Shown here in pieces: positions 13,201-23,465 of a stretch of 64,000 nt of DNA (position 1 is its first letter; each line of letters starts with the position of its first letter). The notes beneath the pieces are model-generated. The model was not told the DNA's origin, made no database searches, and was given only the letters and a program-made list of their open reading frames with translations. Source of the DNA: Malania oleifera (lineage: Eukaryota; Streptophyta; Magnoliopsida; Santalales; Ximeniaceae); the NCBI RefSeq assembly GCF_029873635.1, contig NC_080419.1:71795097-71859096 (forward strand), in the 5' to 3' direction. The translations under genes and the position numbers were made by a program.

Positions 13201-16200
13201 TCGATGAGTCCACTCCAAGACTCAAAGTCTCAAACTCTCAAAGACTAGAAGGGAGATGGGGCTGGTGGTGACTCATGGAGCTGCTGCAGGGCTAGCGGCG
13301 ACTCGCGGAACTCCTGCAAGGCTGGGGGCAACTCGCAGAGCTGCTGCAAGGCTGGCCTGCTACTGCCGAACAGGCTAGGACAAAGCTTCAAGCCTTCGAC
13401 TGCTTGCGGGGGGGCGGGGGCGGGGGCGGGGAGTCTAAGCCTTCAACTGTTCGACCGCTTGAGGAGGGCAGATCTTAGCCTTCAAAGTCAAAGAAATTGG
13501 AGAAATGGAGGAGGGCGAGTGCTGGCCGACTGCAACGAAGGGTCCTTATTCTTCAGCTTCCAACAACAAATTGAAGGTACGATTTCTTGATTTCAGTCTT
13601 TGGAATGGTAGATCTGCTAAGGATGGGTGGTTGGGAGAGGAGGAAAGCAGTGAATCATGAGAAAGTTGGGTGGATTTGAAGGAGACAAGAGTAATCGGAG
13701 TGTCGGCCAGCGTAACGGACTGTAATGCAGTCTAACAGATCGTAACGGCTGTTATGGGCTATTACAGCGGTGAATTCCCTCCCCCCCCTGGGGGGCGGGA
13801 ATGTCGGCCTGCAACGGTTTCAACCTCCCCATTTTCCGTTACATAACAGCCATTACGTAGTGTAATGGCTGTTATTTAAAACCATGAATTACACTTTTGG
13901 GGTTATCAAAATTTCAATTTCAACAGTGGAATAAATCAACTCTTTGAGACAATTGCGAACTCTTTTGTCCCATTTAAGAATGGGAAATATATAGGTCATT
14001 AGCTGAGTGCGTAGATGACCCAGGTTAGTAATGGAGTATGACATAAGTCTGAGTCACCGATTCAATTCCATCTAACACCTCTTTTGGCCCGAGAAATCTT
14101 AGTAGGAGATGTAGGTCAGTCAATTCACTTCTTCAACTGCTAATAAGAAGAGTATGTTTCGTTATTCACACAATTGGCCAATTTGTCACTGGCTGTCAGA
14201 TTGCAAATAGCAAGGTTTCAATTTGGATGTATTTGACTCACAATATTTCGTTATTGTCACACATTTCCCCAATTTTTCAATGGTTGTTAGATTGCTAATG
14301 TAGGACTAATTTTCATTTTCCTTTGTCAGTTTTCAAAGCAAAACAAAAATGTGTTTTCCACCCATCCAATATTTGTACAGAAATGCTATATAACATTGAG
14401 AAGTCTTTTCCGGAAATTGTTGGAAAAATGGAAGACGAGGATGTATGTGTAAGGTTTTGGAGAACTGAAAATGGAAAATAAAAACGTTGTCCACAGGTGA
14501 ACGGATTCTAATATTTCCCACAAAAATTACCCTCCATATGTCCATAGTCTCATTCAAATTTAGGGTTTTTTTGATTCTGTGATAAGCCTCAAATTGAGGG
14601 CAAACATTGTTTTTCATTGGCGAAATTGGATGACCATTATTACAAGACATTTTGATTATGACATTGAGGCATTGATTAGGCTATCAAACACCAATCCTAT
14701 GGTGCGTGTTATTTCATCAATTTACAATCAATGTGTTATTTTTTTTTTCAATTTGGACTTTGAATATGGACTCTCTGGGGTTTCTGTTTGATTTATTGGG
14801 ATTCAGTTCGCTGTTTTTTGCTTTTCTTTTAAATTTTTTTGTTTTTTGGGGTGGGGTTGTTGTATGATTAGGGTTCTGTTGTGGTTGTTGCTCCTATTAA
14901 TTCATTGTTGCTTTGCATTGATGGTCTCAAATGCATGTGAGAGTGGGGAAAATGGTAAGAGTGTTGGTTCTGAATGCATTTGTACATGATGATTCGTTGT
15001 GTGTGTGTGTGTTTTTTTTTGTTTTTTTTGGTTTTTTGTCTAGATCCCTATATATTTGTGGTGATGTGTAGGCTGGGAGAATGCTGTGTGGACCATAAAG
15101 TGTATATCATGTGGGTATATTTGTCCATGCAGTATGGGTGGATCCTAGGGTGGAAGAATTGAGTAATTTGATTACTAGGACTTGCAAGACATGTCACTCA
15201 TCTAGCTGCACAGAATGTTTGGAAAGCGCAGGGATAAGTACGTGGTCAAGTTTTGGCATAAGTATGACCAGGTTTAAGAGATTGGTTAGGTCTCTATGAC
15301 ATGACAGATATATCTTTTGAGTGGAATCATGTAAGTGCAGTATAGCACAAAGAGGAATCATATTTTTGTAGTTCTTTCATTTTCTTTACTCAGTTTATTT
15401 TATTTAGGTGATATTTATAAGATTCTAAGAAATATTATTTGGTTAACTAGTATTTTAATTTATTTTGGTTTCCAAGATTGGTTTTCTTGTTCCCCAAACG
15501 CTGAGCTTATATATAAAGGCTCCTATGCACTAGTTTTTAGGTAGTGGAATTGAAACTAATTGATGTTGTACTTTGGTCCAGTATCAAGAATATGGGGCAT
15601 TGTCTGACAGTTTGAGATCAGCGATGGTGGTTTGCTTTATGAAGCAAACATGGACCTCGAGAAGGATGATTTCTTATTTGAAACCAACATTGACAGTGGG
15701 GTTGAATATGTTGGTATTAGGAAAAAACAAAAGTACTAGTGGAGCATGCAATGCTGATGAGATTTATGCCGATTCTGAAGAAATGGGGAGTATGATTGGC
15801 TTTGATTGTTCTAATGTGGATAGAAGAAAAGGTGGCCACAATGCAGTCAAAAATTTGATATGGAAGATGCAAAAATTAAGTTTGGGATGATTTCAGCGCT
15901 GGAAAGCATTTGAAAGAAGCTGTCATAGATTATGAAACCAAGAGAGAGAAGACAATTGAATATGTGAGGAATGATAATGCACCAGCTAGAGTTGTGTGTA
16001 GAATTGAAGGGCATGACTGGATCATATATGCTGTAAAGGTGCCTTGAGGACCAGCTTTGGGGGTTATAACAGTCCAAACATAGCTGTGCTCGGGTTTCCC
16101 TTAATAAAATTGTGAACTCCATATGGATTTCTGAGGCATATGTGGACAAGTCTAGGGAAAATCTGAATTCAGCAGTGAAGTTAAAATGAAGGTCATGACA

Positions 16201-18848
16201 TGAATGAAAGCATTTGTATCTAGTTTTCAGGCTTACAGCTCTGAGAAGAAAGCAATTAAGTTGATTGAAGCAGCCAACTCTGTTAGTTAGCACAGTTGTA
16301 GGGTTACTTTGAGGTGGTTAGACGGGTTAACCTGGGGACAACAATGATCATGAACATATCTCAGTGGAAACAATCTTTCGAGAGGCTGGATGTTTGTCTT
16401 GCTGCTTGTAAGCAGGGGTTTAAGGCTTGGTAAAGACTTGTTATGCAAGTTGATATTGTCTCTTGATGTGGGTTCATGTTGATTAGTTATTGACCACAAC
16501 AGGGATTGATTCAGACAATGGTTTGTCCCCCATTGCAAATCCATGCACTTCAACTAAGCAGGCTTGGACTTTCTTGCATTCTTATACAATGGCATCTGCT
16601 TGGACGGAGAAGGCCCTACAAAGCACAGTGGGTAGCTGCAACAGCTACAAGGTTGGATGAATTAACCCTTATAATAAAGGAATCCAAGGGGATTGTAGAT
16701 AAACATTTGAGTGTGGCTTCAGGAAAATCCTCTAGTTTGTTCACGTTAGACCCATTTTAGTATGAATTACCTTTGTGAGAGCTTTAATAGCTTCATATTT
16801 GTTGCAAGAGGGAAACCTGCAAGGAACCTTATCATGGTTAGGAGACAAAAAATCAGGCAGAAGGAAAGAAAGTGGGAGGGTATAGGTCCTCAGATCAAGA
16901 GAAGTTTACTAAAGGACATGATGGATGTGGATCATTGGATTCCCGTGAAGTCAGATGAAATGTTACCAACTCTAGGGAATGCATGGTGATCAAAACACTT
17001 AGGTTTGAAGGTATGTTGTCTTCTTGTAGGAAATGAGAGTGGGATACCCAAAGAGAATGTCATTTTTGACCAGATGGATGAAGCATGAGCAGCCTTAGCA
17101 TTATGTTTGTGAGTTTAACAAGATGTACACCCACTTGTAGATATATGGAACAGCCATAATCCCCTTGAATGGGCCACATTCGTGGCCTAAAACTTGCTTA
17201 ACTTCATCACAGCCTCACAATATTGTAGGTGAGAAGGGATCCAAATGAGCTACCGGTTATCCACTCTCGTAGTTTAAAAAAAAAAAGTCGCTCCTTGAAC
17301 CACATATAGTATGGTGGCAAGGGTCTCAATAAAAGGTCATGCAAGGCTATTGTGGATGTGGATGTGGGCAAGGGACTAAGCGGGAAGCAAGGTGGAGGCC
17401 TAGGTGTGCTAAAGGTTGAAATCCAACCTGGACATATGGATGTGGATCCAGTGATCATAGAGGATGTAAGGCCCCTACAGCAATCTCCAAGAGAAGAGCT
17501 TCCATAAGGGTTTTGTTGTTCATGTGTTAGTGGATTGTATTGAATCTGTAGTACTTATAATGATGTGATATTCTTCATGTGTGGATACACCCCAGTCAGC
17601 AGTGGATGGAGGGGCAGCCTTAGGTGGTGCAGCTTCTAGTAATTGCCAACACTGGTGGATCTGCCTCAATTTTCAAAAATGGGGAAGTACATTAGAATGT
17701 TGAGATTCTGCAACTCTGGGTCTGCTAGTGGTGCTGCTTCAAGCAGGGGGATCTGAACTTGTGTGTATTTGAATGTCATGTTTACTGCTCTGTTTATTGC
17801 TCTTTTCACTGTTTAAAGTGGATGCTACCACTTTGTGAAGCATATTTGGCATGGATGTTACTGTTTCGTGCTGCATTTGTGTAATTCTGCTATTGTTTGG
17901 TGTTATTTCTTGCACAATGCTGCTACTGTCTAGCTCTATTTTGATTTGGAATTAGGAAATGTATCCCTTTTTTTGTGCTGGGTTTGTGTAATTCTGCTAC
18001 TGTTTGGTGTTATTTCTTGCACAATACTGCTACTGTCTAGCACTATTTTGATTTGGAATCAGGAATGCATCTCTTCTGCAATGTTTTGTACTTCAGTATC
18101 AAGCTTTCTCTTCGATATTTTGTCTGCAGTGTCCTGCAGTTTGTTGCTCTGTTCTATTCTAGCTATTGCAAATAGATACTTGTTGAACAAATTATGAAGC
18201 TGACACATTCTTCATTGCACTACATAAAACATGTCATCCTTACACACTACATAAAAAATGCATGCATGCATTGCACTGCAAATATATTAGATTACTAGGC
18301 ACAATAGCACAACCCAACTTTCCTAAAACAGTAGCCTAAAATTGAAGCCCAATCTGCATTACCGTCAAATTTAGTGCTGAATAGACACGACTACTGACAC
18401 TATCTAGACGGAAACAGCCATGCGACTAGCCATTTTTCTTTCCCCCTTTACCTCTCCAATTGTACTTCCATTCTTCTAATCCTTCAATGCAACCTAGGGA
18501 TGATCATATTTGACCTTTCACACGTCTTTAGGTCATGCCATAGCTCCCACAACCATGAGGTATCTTTATTATACTCGAGTGTGTAAATTATTAATTCATT
18601 GAAACAACAGTGCATGCAACACCCACTGCACAAGGCTCCCATGTCATTGGGGGTCTGGAGAGGGTAAGATATACATTCTTTCCTCCATACTAGGAGAGAT
18701 TGTCCGTCATCTCTGACCTTCAGGACAGTCCATGGAGTTTGCAGGGGCAGCTTGTATCTGCTGTGACATTGGACCACACCAAGTACCCTGTTATTAATGC
18801 TATAAAAAATGTCTAAGGTCTCTTTCCCAGGTCTTTCCCTCTTTTCTG

Positions 18849-18886
<38 letters not shown>

Positions 18887-21800
18887 GATGAAGGCCCACT
18901 TCCTTTCCTTCTTATCTCTCCCTTCCTCTCCCAGTTCTCTGCTATTGTGAGGCTGTTATAATGAAACAGTAGGAATGCGGGGAACTAATTTGACAGGACT
19001 TCCAAACGTTAGGGGATCAAAAGTGTAATTTTCCCTTTGGATATTTGTCCCTTATACTTTCTCTTATGTAACAAAGGATTGTTTTGGGGGGCGTTTGTGA
19101 GAGTTTTGCCATGTTTGTGCCCACTTAAATGATTTTCTGTTTCATATGATGCAGCATTCATATGCATGCAATGAGGTGAGTGTAATCAAGCTGATGAAAC
19201 TTGTACTGGTTGGGATGCTGGCACATGTGATGTGCATCATCAACAGGAGATTATTGGGCATGTTTCTCCAGTTGTTTTTTCAGGAGTCTTACAAGTTGGA
19301 GGTGGTAGATGGCCTTCTTGTTAGGAGTATTTGGGATTTCAGGTTTAAGGACTGGGTGTTCCTAGCTTCTATTGGTTCCTTGGGGATGTTGTGGTGATTT
19401 GGAACCTTTGGGCTGCTTGTGAATTCAATGTTAGGATCTTTTTCTGTGTCTGTTCTTTTAGATGTCAAGGGTCAGGGATAGTTGTGGTTCGCCTCCTTGT
19501 ATGGTCATAATTGCCCTTGTTTGAGGGGTTTTATTTAAGATGAGCTAACTGCAGTTTATGGTTCGTGTTTTCCAAATCGGTTCCTAGGAGGTGATTTATT
19601 GTTATTAGATTCACTGACGAAAAATTGGGAGGTTCTAGAATTACTTCTAGCATGTGGGACTTTGACTTGTTTATCAGGGAGTAATTCTAGCATGAGGGGC
19701 TTTGACTTGTTTATCAGGAAGTGTGACTTGCGGGATATTCCTCTTTTTAATGCCCAATTCACTTGGCTTGCTGATGGCGTTAGGCTTGTTGCTACTAGGA
19801 TTGATAGGTTTTCATTCACTACAGTGTGGGAGGATGCATTCCTTTGTTGAACTCAAGTAGTATGTCCTAGAGTGGTCTCTGATAATTGTCCTTTAGTTCT
19901 TTAGTCTCACCCTTTGATGTCGGGTGCACTGTGTTTAGGTTTGAGAATGTGGTTAGCCTACTTGGATTTTTAGGGGTTGGCTACAGATTGGTGTTTTTGG
20001 GGGGGGGGGGGGGGGGGTGAGGTAATATGTAATGTTGGGAATGGTTCTGTTTTATGAGGAGATTGAAATTTTCGAAAGAAAAATTTAAAATCTGGAACAT
20101 AGAGGTTTTTTGTGATTACAATCTAGAAAAAGCGGTTATAAGCTGAGCCAAATTCATCCTTGACTTCTGCCTCCAGCTCTTATCTTCCCTCAGAAGAAGT
20201 TCAAACTCATTAGTCAACTGAGGTCTACCAACTTCTTCTGAGAGAGGCCCCACATCTGTTAAACCATCTTACACAGCATATTAGTTTATTAGATTTGTCT
20301 TGTAATTATTATCTTTTCTTTTAGATGTTATCCTTTTTGTAGTGGGAGGATCTAGTGTTCTACATTCTTTATTTTTTTCCTTTGCTCTACTCCTTTCTTC
20401 CTTAAACATAATGCTTTGTTGATCAAGTTTTATTTTTTATTTTTTATTTTTCTTGCTATACACATCTCTTATCACCACAACATCAGTCTCTGCACAAAAA
20501 GAAAATAAAAATCAAGAAAATAAGTACAGCAAACATAATACAAGAAGAAGTCTATTTGAGGATCCTACCTGATACTCTCTTGCTGTGCAACTATTTGATG
20601 TTTAACATGTTCCTCCTGAATATGTGCTTTTAGAGCTGAAACTTTTGATATGTTTATGATGCATCTCTCTTCCAACCCTTACTGGCAAACTCAACAAAAA
20701 ATAAGTAATTTTCATGACAAGGTTTATTGTCTGTTTTATTTTCTGTATTATTGTAGGTTGCAGCGACTTCTGATCTAATGCTTGCATATGTAGACTTCTT
20801 TCTTGGTGGTGATGAAAAGAGAACTGATCTTCCTCTTCGTCTTCATCAAAGATTCCCCATCTCTCTACTTTTTGGGGGTGATGGAAGTTACATGGCTCCT
20901 TTCTCTCTTCACAATGATAATATTCTCACTAGCCTTATGAGTCAGGTTAGAGAGATTCTTTTTTTTTTTTTCCTGCACGAACCTCAAAAATGTATGATGT
21001 GTCCTATGGAACTCTGTTGATTGTTATGCTTCTCTTATTCAGTCAGTCCCTCCTACAACTTGGTATCGATTGGTGGCTGGTTTGAATGCACATTTGCGCT
21101 TGGTTCGTTGTGGACGCCTAAGAGTAACATTTCGGCCTGTTCTTAGATGGCTTGAAACTCATGCCAATCCTGCTTTGAGGATCCATGGTGTGCGAGTTGA
21201 GCTTGCCTGGTTTCAGGCTACAGCTTGTGGTTACTGTCAATATGGACTTTTGTTGTCTGCTTTCGAAGAAATTGAGCAAACATGCACTGGAAGCACTGAT
21301 GCTACTGTACAAACTGTGCAAGAGTCTCGGTAATAGTTATATTTCTTTTGCTGTCAACTGAGAGTCTTCTACGTTCTGTTTTAATTTATCCATATTCTTG
21401 TCATGTCTACTTGTATTCCCTTGAGTACCCATTATACTAAGTTTCTCATTTACGGTAAGTCGTATACTTGGAGTTCATACCATTCTACGGTGTGTTGTAT
21501 CTTGGCATGTCATGAAGATGCTGCAACCATAGTTTTCAAGGAATAGAAAATCAAATCATAAGATCTGGTACAAATTCTTAAAATCAATTGTTAATAACTT
21601 GTATTGTAAAACAAATAAAATAGGTTTAAAAACGAGTTGCAAATGCACTATAACCTATACTTTTTCTGATGTGGGTGCCAATACTAAGTTTCTCATTTAC
21701 AGTATATCATATTCTAGGAGGTCATACCATTCTACAGTGTGTTGTATCTTGGCATGTCATGAAGATACTTGCTGCAACCATAGTTTTCAAACTGAATCAT

Positions 21801-23465
21801 GAATTGAAATCATAAATTTTGAAATCAAGGAATAGAAAATCAAATCATAAGATCTGGTCAAATTCTCAATCATTTGTTAATAACTTATATTGTAAAACAA
21901 ATAAAGTAGGTATAATAAGGAGTTGCAAATGCACTATAACCTATACTTTCTGATGTGTGTGTGAATACGCTTCAGAACATCACAAATTGGTGTCTATTGA
22001 AAGCTCCATAATTTGGATACAGTAATGTTAGATAAATATGCCATATACTTTTGTTTTATATCTCTCTCTCACACACTGTACAAGGACTGATGGCATGTAC
22101 AAGGATGATAGATTAGTGTGAATTTAGGAAAAAATTGTGGCAACCTGGAGAGAGACTGCTGGAAGCTTTCCACAGTGATGCTTCATTGCAAGTGTATAAT
22201 TTTGTTTGTTTGTCTTTTTTTTTTTTTTTTTTTCCTATTGTTTCTTTATGTATTTGCAGTGCAAGTAGCATTCCGAGGGAAAATCCATATAGTTTTCTGA
22301 GAAAGGAAACACTCTTAGATCAAGCCCAGAGAAGTAATGAAAATGTTGTGCGGCGGAAAAGGGCATACGGAGGGATTTTAGACTCTAACAGCTTACAAAT
22401 GCTCGAAGAAAAAAGAGAGATTTTTTACCCCATCTCTTTTATAGTTCACAACACCAAACCCGTTGGTCACCAGGTACTTTTCTCAAGCATAACACAGGCC
22501 ATTGGAATTTATCTTGGGTGCAGATTTAGATGGATCTCTCTCCCTCCCCTTATTTCCCTCTCTCATGAAGTGTGTGTCCAAATGCAGGATCTTGTTGGTT
22601 TGGTCATCTCAATGCTACTTTTAGGAGATTTTAGCTTAGTATTGCTTACTTTGCTACAGTTATATTCCATTTCATTGGCGGACGTCTTCCTGGTTTTGTC
22701 CATCTTACCTCTTGGCATTCTACTTCCCTTCCCTGCTGGTATCAATGCTTTGTTCAGTCATGGACCTAGGCGCTCTGCAGGTCTTGCACGTGTCTATGCC
22801 CTGTGGAACATTACATCATTAATTAATGTTGTAAGTTGCAAAAACTCGTCTGCTGGGTTGTGGTCTTGATGGGGTTGTTTTTAATTCACTCCTGTTTTCT
22901 GTCCTCTTAACTTGCTTATGTGTGTGCCTTTCGATTGCTGAGGATGCTCAAAAAGAACAGGCATGGCTGTGGCTGGTGCCTAGCTTTCGGCATCTTTTTG
23001 TTGGTCATCTCAGCAACCAAATGAACTATTATTAGTCCTTCCAATTAAACTCATGATTACCTTCTTTAGTTGCTTTTAAATGCAGTGTGTAAATATTTTC
23101 CAATGCTTTGGTTCTGTCGTAGGTGGTGGCATTTATTTGTGGATATGTTCACTATAGTGCCCAGTCATCATCTAGTAAGAAGCTTCCCAACTTTCAGACG
23201 TGGAGTTTCAGCATGTGAGATCATACAGCTGCTGAGTTTTTCCTTTTAAAAGAATAATAATTCTATGAAACTTAGTTGCAGCAGCTAATATGCCCTGGGA
23301 TTTCTTTGTTGGTGCAGGGATGAAAGTGAATGGTGGATTTTTCCTACTGGATTGGTTGTGTGTAAATTTATCCAATCCCGACTTATCAATTGGCATGTTG
23401 CAAATCTTGAGATTCATGATCGATCTTTGTATAGTAACGACTTCGAGCTGTTCTGGCAGTCATGA
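6227..23465 (+). CDS. C-terminal 691 codons of a plant glycine-rich/DUF8003-type membrane protein
   Basis: Exons: 6227-6320, 6881-6989, 7298-7569, 7681-7808, 7921-8155, 20757-20945, 21043-21329, 22128-22193, 22260-22473, 22588-22830, 23123-23214, 23318-23465 (TGA). All phases agree and every intron is GT-AG. The protein matches what I know of the Arabidopsis AT5G11700/AT5G47020/AT4G32920 family (annotated glycine-rich or ephrin-receptor-like), whose biochemical role is unknown. Visible parts in order: a Cys-rich module (KACPKGLYGVFCVECPAGTY ... CHLCPAH ... CPFKC), a first membrane segment (FGGPWLFGLLLLGLLILLAL), the conserved HRMYFMGPNTFSEPWHLP and RSCRSRALYEGLK blocks, then a cluster of C-terminal hydrophobic segments (DLVGLVISMLLL ... 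DVFLVLSILPLGILLPFPAG ... VVAFICGYVHY) and the terminus ELFWQS. The N-terminal glycine-rich part is not in the window. Exon 22128-22193 is the least certain (see findings). Confidence 0.9.
6987..7046 (+). repeat. 30-bp tandem duplication spanning a splice donor
   Basis: Two near-identical 30-bp units (6987-7016 and 7017-7046) both begin GAGGTATT. The first GT is the donor of the exon ending at 6989. The copy puts a second, equivalent donor (GAG|GTATTT) 30 bases downstream. Using the second one would add ten codons ending in TGA. Confidence 0.85.
9039..12394 (-). pseudogene. hAT transposase pseudogene (BED zinc finger, DUF659, dimerisation domain)
   Basis: Read from right to left. 12394-12206 gives MPREKGN ... 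IGWHFGTPVDG ... IICKLCAKIIKGGI.RLKQ, the BED zinc finger with its C-x2-C. 12179-11829 is a charged linker (MMKHLQQYAEKKRDE). About 11670-11570 gives VGKGVKGPSPYEVSEVYLE, followed by a stop. About 11275-11170 gives FRLIDEVVEKIEEENVVQ then VVTDNEAAMKA, and about 11150-11040 gives CAAHCINLILEDIGKKI; both are DUF659/RNase-H-fold motifs. 10038-9832 gives CAPELQRIAIKVLSQTTSAS.YERNW, the C-terminal hAT dimerisation motif. 9809-9039 is a long Gly/Ser-rich tail (256 codons). Frameshifts and stops separate the blocks; introns may explain some gaps. It is unlikely to be active as it stands. Confidence 0.8.
13270..13359. repeat. Three tandem 30-bp GC-rich units near the hAT right end
   Basis: Units 13270-13299, 13300-13329 and 13330-13359 share GACTCGCGGA/GCTGCTGCAAGGCTGG-like sequence. 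The surrounding 13180-13560 is strikingly GC-rich for this AT-rich window. It lies upstream of the minus-strand transposase, so it is probably its leader or promoter. Confidence 0.7.
14579..17460 (+). pseudogene. MuDR/MURA-type transposase pseudogene of the MULE
   Basis: Broken frames follow MuDR transposase order. 15875-16045 gives KEAVIDYETKREKTIEYV.RNDNAPARVVCRIEGHDWIIYAVK, the N-terminal MuDR DNA-binding-type domain. 16762-16800 gives MNYLCESFNSFI, matching the NN.CESFN motif after the catalytic core. 17100-17200 gives YTHL.IYGTAIIPLNGPHSWPKT, the region after the SWIM zinc finger. Many stops and shifts mean no functional protein. The start at 14579 (MISLKLRANIVFHW) is only the first open frame and may include leader. 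Confidence 0.7.
17881..18094. repeat. 107-bp tandem duplication in the MULE 3' region
   Basis: GTAATTCTGCTATTGTTTGG at 17881 recurs as GTAATTCTGCTACTGTTTGG at 17988. The two copies remain alignable over about 100 bp (both contain TTATTTCTTGCACAAT and CTATTTTGATTTGGAAT). Confidence 0.85.
19190..20260 (+). mobile_element. LINE (non-LTR retrotransposon) endonuclease fragment
   Basis: Broken + strand frames match the plant LINE ORF2 endonuclease. They run DGLLVRSIWDFRFKDW, then LGSFSVSV, SSMRGFDLFIRKCDLRDIPL, FTWLADG, a short stretch ending RIDRF, and VVCPRVVSDNCPLVL (the SDHCP catalytic motif with H changed to N), then LMRRLKF-like and KIWNIEVF. Reverse transcriptase is absent. A short internal duplication around TTTGACTTGTTTATCAGG (19660-19720) and a G-run near 19998-20017 add to the decay. 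It lies between the MULE right end and the next host exon. Confidence 0.7.
21434..21957. repeat. 247-bp tandem duplication inside a DUF8003 intron
   Basis: ATACTAAGTTTCTCATTTAC starts at both 21434 and 21681. The copies run in parallel through GTGTGTTGTATCTTGGCATG and GAGTTGCAAATGCACTATAA; the second has about 30 extra bases. It lies in intron 21330-22127. Confidence 0.85.

Larger units (their letters stand above)
8435..13886 (-). mobile_element. hAT transposon with BED/DUF659-type transposase, nested in the MULE terminus
   Basis: The 8-bp target duplication AATTACAC is exact (8427-8434 and 13887-13894), the length typical of hAT. Termini TATGGTTTTAAAT and ATTTAAAACCATG are inverted repeats differing only at the outermost base. 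Both subterminal regions carry many GTAACGG/GTTACG-type words (8455-8535, 13690-13870), a usual transposase-binding arrangement. A broken transposase is encoded on the minus strand (9039-12394). An uninterrupted (TA)n run lies at about 10255-10290 and AT-rich short tandem repeats at 12955-13090. Confidence 0.85.
8420..19035 (+). mobile_element. Mutator-like (MULE) transposon, degraded, split by a hAT insertion
   Basis: If the hAT at 8435-13886 and one 8-bp duplication are removed, the left end reads GGAAAAATTACAC+TTTTGG. The right end (19011-19035), reversed, reads GGGAAAATTACACTTTTGAT, so the two are matching terminal inverted repeats. They are flanked by TTTGGAT at 8413-8419 and 19036-19042, an imperfect 7-9 bp target duplication as expected for MULEs. 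The interior carries a broken MuDR-type transposase on the + strand (about 14579-17460). A 107-bp tandem duplication lies at 17881-18094 and a (CT)n tract at about 18854-18884. The element is in the sense direction of the host gene. Confidence 0.75.
8156..20756 (+). other. 12.6-kb transposon-filled intron of the DUF8003-type gene
   Basis: The exon before ends ...EGLK and the exon after starts VAATSDLMLAY. The family reads straight across this join, so the intron boundaries (AAG|GTTTG, TTGTAG|GTTGC) are firm. The interior is a MULE (8420-19035) containing a hAT element (8435-13886), then a LINE fragment (about 19190-20260). About 500 bp of plain AT-rich intron remain before the acceptor. Confidence 0.9.

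Noticed and set aside
18484-18885. 133-codon minus-strand frame starting with Arg-Glu repeats
   Set aside because: The N-terminus is only a translated (CT)n microsatellite, and nothing else in it is recognisable.
22135-22869. Single 244-codon exon in the DUF8003 gene
   Set aside because: Family alignment (…NTKPVGHQ|DLVGLVIS…) requires splicing at 22473/22588; the open frame is long only because two introns are 3n and stop-free.
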